A stretch of 64,000 bases of DNA from DTCV01 sp964641155 (lineage in GTDB: Archaea; Thermoproteota; Thermoprotei_A; Sulfolobales; NBVN01): contig CAZXJO010000003.1 in assembly GCA_964641155.1 (NCBI GenBank), forward strand, positions 124,001-188,000, read 5' to 3'. Positions within the stretch are counted from its first letter, which is position 1. Every line of letters begins with the position of its first letter. The notes beneath the pieces were generated by a model, which worked only from the letters and a program-made list of their open reading frames with translations, had not been told where the DNA came from and did no database searches. Positions 59,419-64,000 of this stretch are shown one piece after another. The translations under genes and the position numbers were made by a program.

Positions 59419-60865
59419 CAAGGTACATGTAGAACTCTATGGGTGTCGGGTACGAGTATGACTTCATGCATTCCTCTCTCTTTAACTCGATGTACGTCTC
59501 TATGAGTTCACTCGGGAATATAGGCTTTAAGAATTCCATGTCGGATTCAAGTTCGTCTAACGCCTCCCATAGAGTTCTGGGGAAACTCTTGATACCCAAT
59601 GACCTCCTCCTCTCAACACTTAGGTGATACACGTTCTCATCCACGGGATCTCCTGGGTCTATCTTCTTCTTAATACCGTCCAGACCCGCAGCTATTATGG
59701 CAGCTATGACTAAGTACGAATTTGATGAGGGGTCCGGGGGCCTGTACTCAATTCTCTTACCCTTCAGGTCGCCCTTATGGTAAAGTGGGACTCTGACAGC
59801 GGCACTCCTGTTAGACTTACTCCACACCAAGTACACTGGGGCTTCATGACCTGGTACCAACCTCTTATAGCTGTTAGTAGTTGGCGCAACTATAGCTGAT
59901 AAAGCCCTGGAATGCTCCAGCAGTCCACCGATGTAGTACCTACCTATTTGACTTAGCTCTGCGTAGTCATCGTTCGGGTCGTAAAACAGGTTCATGTTAC
60001 CATTCCACAGGCTTTGATGTATGTGCATCCCGGAGCCGCTGTCGCCGTAAAGGGGCTTAGGCATGAAGGTAGCTAGAACTCCATGCTGCGCAGCTATGTT
60101 CTTAATCACGTACTTTAACGTCTGAACTTTGTCACCCATGTCTGAGGGCGTGCTGTACTTGAAGTCTATTTCGACCTGACCCGACGATGATGTCTCATGG
60201 TGGTGCGCTTCCACCTGAATGCCGAAGTACTTAATCAATACATCTGCGGCTTCCTCCCTCACCCTCAAAGTCTTATCCGCGGGTTCCACTACGTAGTAAG
60301 CATCCTTCAACTTGGTGAAGTAACCTGACCCATAGCTCCAAGGCGATTCACTCGAATGTATCCTGTAACCCGAACCTGCGTAGGGTGTTAGGACATCCAC
60401 TTCAACCTTATCAAATATGAAGAACTCCAACTCACAGCCAACATACACCTTAAGCCCCTCATTAGCTAATACCTCCTCAACCCTCTCGGAGACGTACCTA
60501 GGATCCTTAGGAAGTCTACCCCTACCAAATCCTGTGAACACCTTAGATATGAATCTCGCTACCGACCTCCTCCAAGGTATCTTACCGAAAGTATCGATTA
60601 TCGGTACCAAAACTAAATCACTGTCGGAAATATCCGAAAAACCTTTAGCATTACTACCATCTAGCTTCCCGAACCCGACCTCCAACGACCTCTCATCCAA
60701 ATCACTAGCTGATATCGTGACGTGGTGGAACCCGCCTAGAAGATCCGTGAACTGAAGATCTACCCAATTAATCTCCTCCCTCTGAACGCGTTCTAAGATA
60801 TCCCTAATACTGGCCTGGCTAACATTGTTCCAAACTCCACTGACATCGTCAACCACCTTTAACAC
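59411..60865 (-). CDS. glnA: Glutamine synthetase, type I
   Basis: 484 residues. N-terminal beta-grasp (INWVDLQFTDLLGGFHHVTISA) and catalytic barrel with ELEFFIF, HHHETSSSGQVEIDFKYSTPSDMGDKV, SGSGMHIHQSLW, ATTNSYKRLVPGHEAPVYLVWSKSNRSAAVRVP and RIEYRPPDPSSN. It makes glutamine from glutamate, ammonia and ATP. No C-terminal adenylylation Tyr loop (NLYDLP) is seen. Just upstream of nadE, both consuming ammonia. Start ATG at 60865; AT-rich, TATA-like TTTTTATTTTT upstream. Confidence 0.96.
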   Translation of the reverse strand: MLKVVDDVSGVWNNVSQASIRDILERVQREEINWVDLQFTDLLGGFHHVTISASDLDERSLEVGFGKLDGSNAKGFSDISDSDLVLVPIIDTFGKIPWRRSVARFISKVFTGFGRGRLPKDPRYVSERVEEVLANEGLKVYVGCELEFFIFDKVEVDVLTPYAGSGYRIHSSESPWSYGSGYFTKLKDAYYVVEPADKTLRVREEAADVLIKYFGIQVEAHHHETSSSGQVEIDFKYSTPSDMGDKVQTLKYVIKNIAAQHGVLATFMPKPLYGDSGSGMHIHQSLWNGNMNLFYDPNDDYAELSQIGRYYIGGLLEHSRALSAIVAPTTNSYKRLVPGHEAPVYLVWSKSNRSAAVRVPLYHKGDLKGKRIEYRPPDPSSNSYLVIAAIIAAGLDGIKKKIDPGDPVDENVYHLSVERRRSLGIKSFPRTLWEALDELESDMEFLKPIFPSELIETYIELKREECMKSYSYPTPIEFYMYLDV

Positions 60866-61061
60866 CTACTTACTTAGTAATTGAACACCATTTAAGTTTG
60901 ACCCACAAAAAATAAAAACATTGTATATTTACTTACAGCATCTAACTCATTAAGGACCGAATAACCTCCGAGAACACCGTATCGTCAATCCTTCATCTGT
61001 TAATCCTAAAAACTCTGTGTTACTACGCTCGCAGGAATGGAAAAAGGTAACGTGTGAATTA

Positions 61062-63854
61062 TTAAGTTGGAGTAGGTGTTTGAGGGGATTTACCGTATTT
61101 AATTGCTGCGTGGGCTGCTGCTAACCTCGCCACGACCACTCTGTATGGTGAGGCGCTTACATAGTCAAGCCCTATCCTATGGAGTATTTCTATTGATTTA
61201 GGATCTCCTCCATGTTCTCCGCAGATCCCAACCTCCAATTGTGTGTTCGCTGACTTACCGAGTTTGGTGCCGATCTCAATCAGTTTAGCGACTCCCTTCT
61301 CGTCTAATGTTTCGAAGGGGTTGTAGGTGAGTATATTAGCCTCCACATACTGTGGCAGGAACTTCCCTTCTACATCGTCCCTGCTAAAGCTGAACGTCGC
61401 TTGGGTTAAGTCATTAGTACCGTAGCTGAAGAAGTCGACCTCCTTAGCTATTTCGTCTGCTGTTAAGCACGCCCTAACTGTTTCGATCATTGTCCCGATC
61501 TTAATTTTACTGGCTAACGCAACCCCGTACCTCGATTCCACGTCCTTAATTGCTGGGAGGATCGCCTTCTCTTTAACGTACTTAATCTCCGATGCTAGAG
61601 CTACTTGAGGAATCATAATTTCAAGTATTGGGTTCTTCCCTTCCTTAATCAGCTCAGCAGCAGCCTCAACCATGGACTTGGTTAGGTAGTAGTAGAATTC
61701 TGGGTAGGTAACGCCTACTCTGACACCCCTGTGCCCCATCATGGGGTTGTGTTCCTTAAGTTTTGAGACCCTGCTATACAGCCATTCTAACTCCTTCAGT
61801 ACCTCATCACTGGCTTCCTTAATCTTGGATTCGTATAACTCCTTCAGGATTTCCTCAGGTGCCGGAAGGAATTCATGTAACGGCGGGTCTATGAGCCTGA
61901 TTATCACCGGTAAGCTGTCCATTATCTCGAGGATCTCCTTAAAGTCCCTCTTAATCATCTCAGCCAGGGGCTCCAGGTACTTAACCCTGGCACTAATGTC
62001 CTCTGCAAGTATCACCTTCCTAAGAAGTTCTAACCTCTCAGGCTTCCTAAACATCCTCTCAATGCGTAGAAGCCCAATACCCTCAGCACCGAACTTCCTC
62101 GCTATCAAGGCATCCTCAGGAACGTCAGCGTTTGCCCTAACACCTAACTTCCTAACCTCATCAGCCCAACTGAGCAGTACGTTAACCTCATTAATTAGTT
62201 CTGGCTCAACTGTAGGTATCTTACCGACGTATACGTCGCCCGTCGTCCCATCTATGGTGACCCAATCCCCCTCCTTAACTACTAGTTCCCCAACTCTGAA
62301 CTCCTTAAGATCGTAATTGATTGAGATCGCCTCAGCACCCACAACCGCCGCCTTACCTATAGCCCTAGCGACCACCGCCGCATGACTGGTCATACCGCCC
62401 CTACTGGTCAGTATGCCTACCGCTGCATAGAAGCCGTGGACGTCATCAGGTTTGGTCTCAACTCTAACTAGGATGACCTTCTTACCATTCCTGGCCCATT
62501 CCACAGCCGTGTCAGGGTGGAAAACCACTTGACCGCTGACAGCACCTGGGGAAGCACCTAAACCCTTGGCTATAGGCTTGCCTTTAAACTTGGGGTCCAC
62601 CCTGGGGTACAGGAGTGAGACTATGTGTTCGGGCTTGACCTTCAGAAGTGCTTCCCCCTTAGTTATCACGCCCTCCATGGCTAAGTCAACGGCTGTTTTA
62701 ACCCTTGCTAAGGGGGTCATTTTGGCATCTCTGTTCTGTAGGAAGTACAGCTTCCCCCTCTCAATCGTGAACTCGATGTCCTGAACATCCCTATTCAATC
62801 TCTCCAAAACCTTGCCAGCCCTAATAAGTTCGTCGTATACTTGGGGCATGACCTCCTTAAGCTTCTCTAAAGGCATCGGCGTCCTAATACCTGCTACCAC
62901 ATCCTCGCCTTGAGCGTTAGGCAGGAACTCCCCGTAAGGCCTGTTCTCCCCAGTAGCTACGTCCCTGGTGAATAAAACACCAGTTCCTGAGTCCCAACCC
63001 ATGTTGCCGAAGACCATCGTCACTACGTTAACTGCCGTGCAGTCAGCCTCCTCCTTACTTATCTTATTGACCATCCTGTAGAATATCGCCCTAGGATTCA
63101 TCCAGGACCTGAAGACGGCCCTAATAGCCAGTTCGAGCTGTGTCCACGGATCCTGCGGGAACTCCCCCCACTCCCTCTTAATAATCTCCTTAAACCTCTC
63201 TACAGCTTCCTTAAGGCCTTCCACAGGGACCTCAACATCGTATTTTACGCCGTACTTACTTTTGATCTCCTTGAAAACCTCATCAAATAACTCCTCCTTA
63301 ATCCCTAGCACTATCCTACCAAACATCTGCAAGAACCTCCTATAAGCGTCGTAAGCGAACCACTGATTACTGGTTAACTTGGCGAGCCCTTCAACAACCT
63401 CATCATTGAGTCCTAAATTCAGCACCGTATCCATCATGCCGGGCATTGATACTGCGGCACCGGACCTAACAGAAACGAGTAAAGGATTGTTAGGATCTCC
63501 AAACTTCTTACCGGTCTTCGCCTCCAACTGGTTAACATATTCCCTCACCTGCTCAATCAGTCCTTCCGGCATCGGTAACTTATCTACAATCCTCCATATC
63601 TCACCTATTATCCTGTCCCTGACCTCTGGCTGAGGCCCCCTCTCCAACTCCCTCACTAACTTCTCAATGGTCCCCTCTCCGGGACTGTAGTAATCTCTGC
63701 ATGCCTCAGTAGTTATCGTGAACCCCGGCGGGACTGGAAGACCTAGCTGGACCATCTGAGCTAAGCTAGCCCCTTTACCGCCCAATAACTTCTTATCCTT
63801 CCAATCACCTTCCTCAAAACTGAAGACGTATTTCTTAACCATCTCAGAGCCCAT
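61062..63854 (-). CDS. ppdK: Pyruvate, phosphate dikinase
   Basis: 930 residues, the full three-domain enzyme. N-terminal ATP-grasp (VFSFEEGDWKDKKLLGGKGASLAQM, SVRSGAAVSMPGMMDTVLNLGL), central phosphohistidine domain (LTSRGGMTSHAAVVARAIGK) and the C-terminal PEP-binding barrel (MMGHRGVRVG ... SYGTNDLTQATFSFSRDD ... VGICGEHGGDPKSI with the proton-donor Cys). It interconverts pyruvate + ATP + Pi and PEP + AMP + PPi, so it can feed gluconeogenesis or work glycolytically. Alone on its strand. Confidence 0.97.
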   Translation of the reverse strand: MGSEMVKKYVFSFEEGDWKDKKLLGGKGASLAQMVQLGLPVPPGFTITTEACRDYYSPGEGTIEKLVRELERGPQPEVRDRIIGEIWRIVDKLPMPEGLIEQVREYVNQLEAKTGKKFGDPNNPLLVSVRSGAAVSMPGMMDTVLNLGLNDEVVEGLAKLTSNQWFAYDAYRRFLQMFGRIVLGIKEELFDEVFKEIKSKYGVKYDVEVPVEGLKEAVERFKEIIKREWGEFPQDPWTQLELAIRAVFRSWMNPRAIFYRMVNKISKEEADCTAVNVVTMVFGNMGWDSGTGVLFTRDVATGENRPYGEFLPNAQGEDVVAGIRTPMPLEKLKEVMPQVYDELIRAGKVLERLNRDVQDIEFTIERGKLYFLQNRDAKMTPLARVKTAVDLAMEGVITKGEALLKVKPEHIVSLLYPRVDPKFKGKPIAKGLGASPGAVSGQVVFHPDTAVEWARNGKKVILVRVETKPDDVHGFYAAVGILTSRGGMTSHAAVVARAIGKAAVVGAEAISINYDLKEFRVGELVVKEGDWVTIDGTTGDVYVGKIPTVEPELINEVNVLLSWADEVRKLGVRANADVPEDALIARKFGAEGIGLLRIERMFRKPERLELLRKVILAEDISARVKYLEPLAEMIKRDFKEILEIMDSLPVIIRLIDPPLHEFLPAPEEILKELYESKIKEASDEVLKELEWLYSRVSKLKEHNPMMGHRGVRVGVTYPEFYYYLTKSMVEAAAELIKEGKNPILEIMIPQVALASEIKYVKEKAILPAIKDVESRYGVALASKIKIGTMIETVRACLTADEIAKEVDFFSYGTNDLTQATFSFSRDDVEGKFLPQYVEANILTYNPFETLDEKGVAKLIEIGTKLGKSANTQLEVGICGEHGGDPKSIEILHRIGLDYVSASPYRVVVARLAAAHAAIKYGKSPQTPTPT

Positions 63855-64000
63855 AACCTTTGTTTGTAGAAGCTAATAAGTGTTACCTGGGTCGTAAGCC
63901 GCTGTGCTGGTCAAGCGTTACTTCCCACCCCTCAAGTCTGGGAGGGTTTTTCGAGGTGAAGGGGTAAGGCCCCCGCATGCTGGACATAGTGTTGAGATGC
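63855..64000. other. Right-edge spacer, unassigned
   Basis: The last 146 nt, upstream of ppdK, contain GC-rich runs (CCCACCCCTC, GGGAGGG, GGTGAAGGGGTAAGGCCCCC) that could fold, but no tRNA and no recognisable RNA gene. The region is cut by the window edge, so nothing more can be supported. Confidence 0.3.

Noticed and set aside
63900..64000. SRP RNA or RNase P RNA at the right edge
   Set aside because: GC-rich, foldable sequence, but none of the universally conserved loops are visible and it is truncated.

Overview
The window is a gene-dense stretch of archaeal chromosome, most likely from a hyperthermophilic member of the Thermoproteota (Crenarchaeota). Evidence for this is a two-repeat TBP, an Orc1/Cdc6 initiator, a Hel308 helicase, archaeal-type PheS and PheT, the archaeal thiolase/HMG-CoA synthase/DUF35 mevalonate module, many ribbon-helix-helix (RHH) proteins, TATA boxes about 26 nt ahead of start codons, and a type II tRNA-Leu. 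I cannot fix the order from sequence alone. I saw no CRISPR array, no intact transposase and no rRNA.

Layout. 1-5.8 kb: a truncated PLP aminotransferase, a radical SAM protein, an HTH/zinc-finger protein, a divergent three-gene operon (RHH, zinc finger, and a flavin-oxidoreductase-like protein lacking its Rossmann half) and a VTT/DedA-like membrane protein. 5.8-13.8 kb: ZPR1-like zinc finger, Hsp20, the first mevalonate triad, a C/D-box sRNA candidate, TBP, a metallophosphoesterase, and an SDR/SIS-like pair. 13.9-25 kb: tRNA-Leu(TAG), CofE-like ligase, Cdc6, DUF99, a metzincin-like protease, MgtE, a MoaD-MoaE fusion, a B3/4-domain protein, an EamA transporter, HypE and a radical SAM enzyme. 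25-37 kb: Wzx-like flippase, rhomboid protease, a membrane-anchored winged-helix protein, DUF5679, SAH hydrolase, a Cys-rich micro-ORF, a DUF2283/corrinoid adenosyltransferase pair, a coiled-coil RHH protein, AIR-synthase-like protein, Fe-ADH and an SDR. 37-43 kb: a complete 2-oxoacid dehydrogenase complex in which E2 is split into separate lipoyl and catalytic proteins, followed by a ThiD-like/ThiN thiamine-phosphate synthase. 43-54 kb: B12-binding radical SAM, PHP phosphoesterase, Hel308, PheT-PheS, PAP2 phosphatase and the second mevalonate-type triad. 54-64 kb: subtilase, flippase-like membrane protein, YkgJ-type cluster protein, tRNA-binding protein, NadE-GlnA and PPDK.

Three results stand out. 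(1) Five copies of a 97-137 nt intergenic repeat occur. Two copies 6.2 kb apart are identical over 97 nt, and all carry a hairpin whose stem differs in sequence but stays paired, so this may be a mobile structured element or RNA. (2) The two thiolase/HMG-CoA-synthase/DUF35 triads have reciprocally lost active sites: in one the thiolase nucleophile Cys is Glu while the synthase is intact, and in the other the thiolase is intact while the synthase-like protein has lost its Cys, His and Glu. (3) A small operon at 3.0-4.5 kb joins two small DNA-binding-type proteins to a protein resembling only the C-terminal half of UDP-galactopyranose-mutase-type flavoenzymes.

Many genes that begin a transcription unit show a TATA box about 26 nt from the start codon and no Shine-Dalgarno, which implies leaderless mRNAs. 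Genes inside operons overlap by a few bases or carry GGAGG/GGTG motifs.
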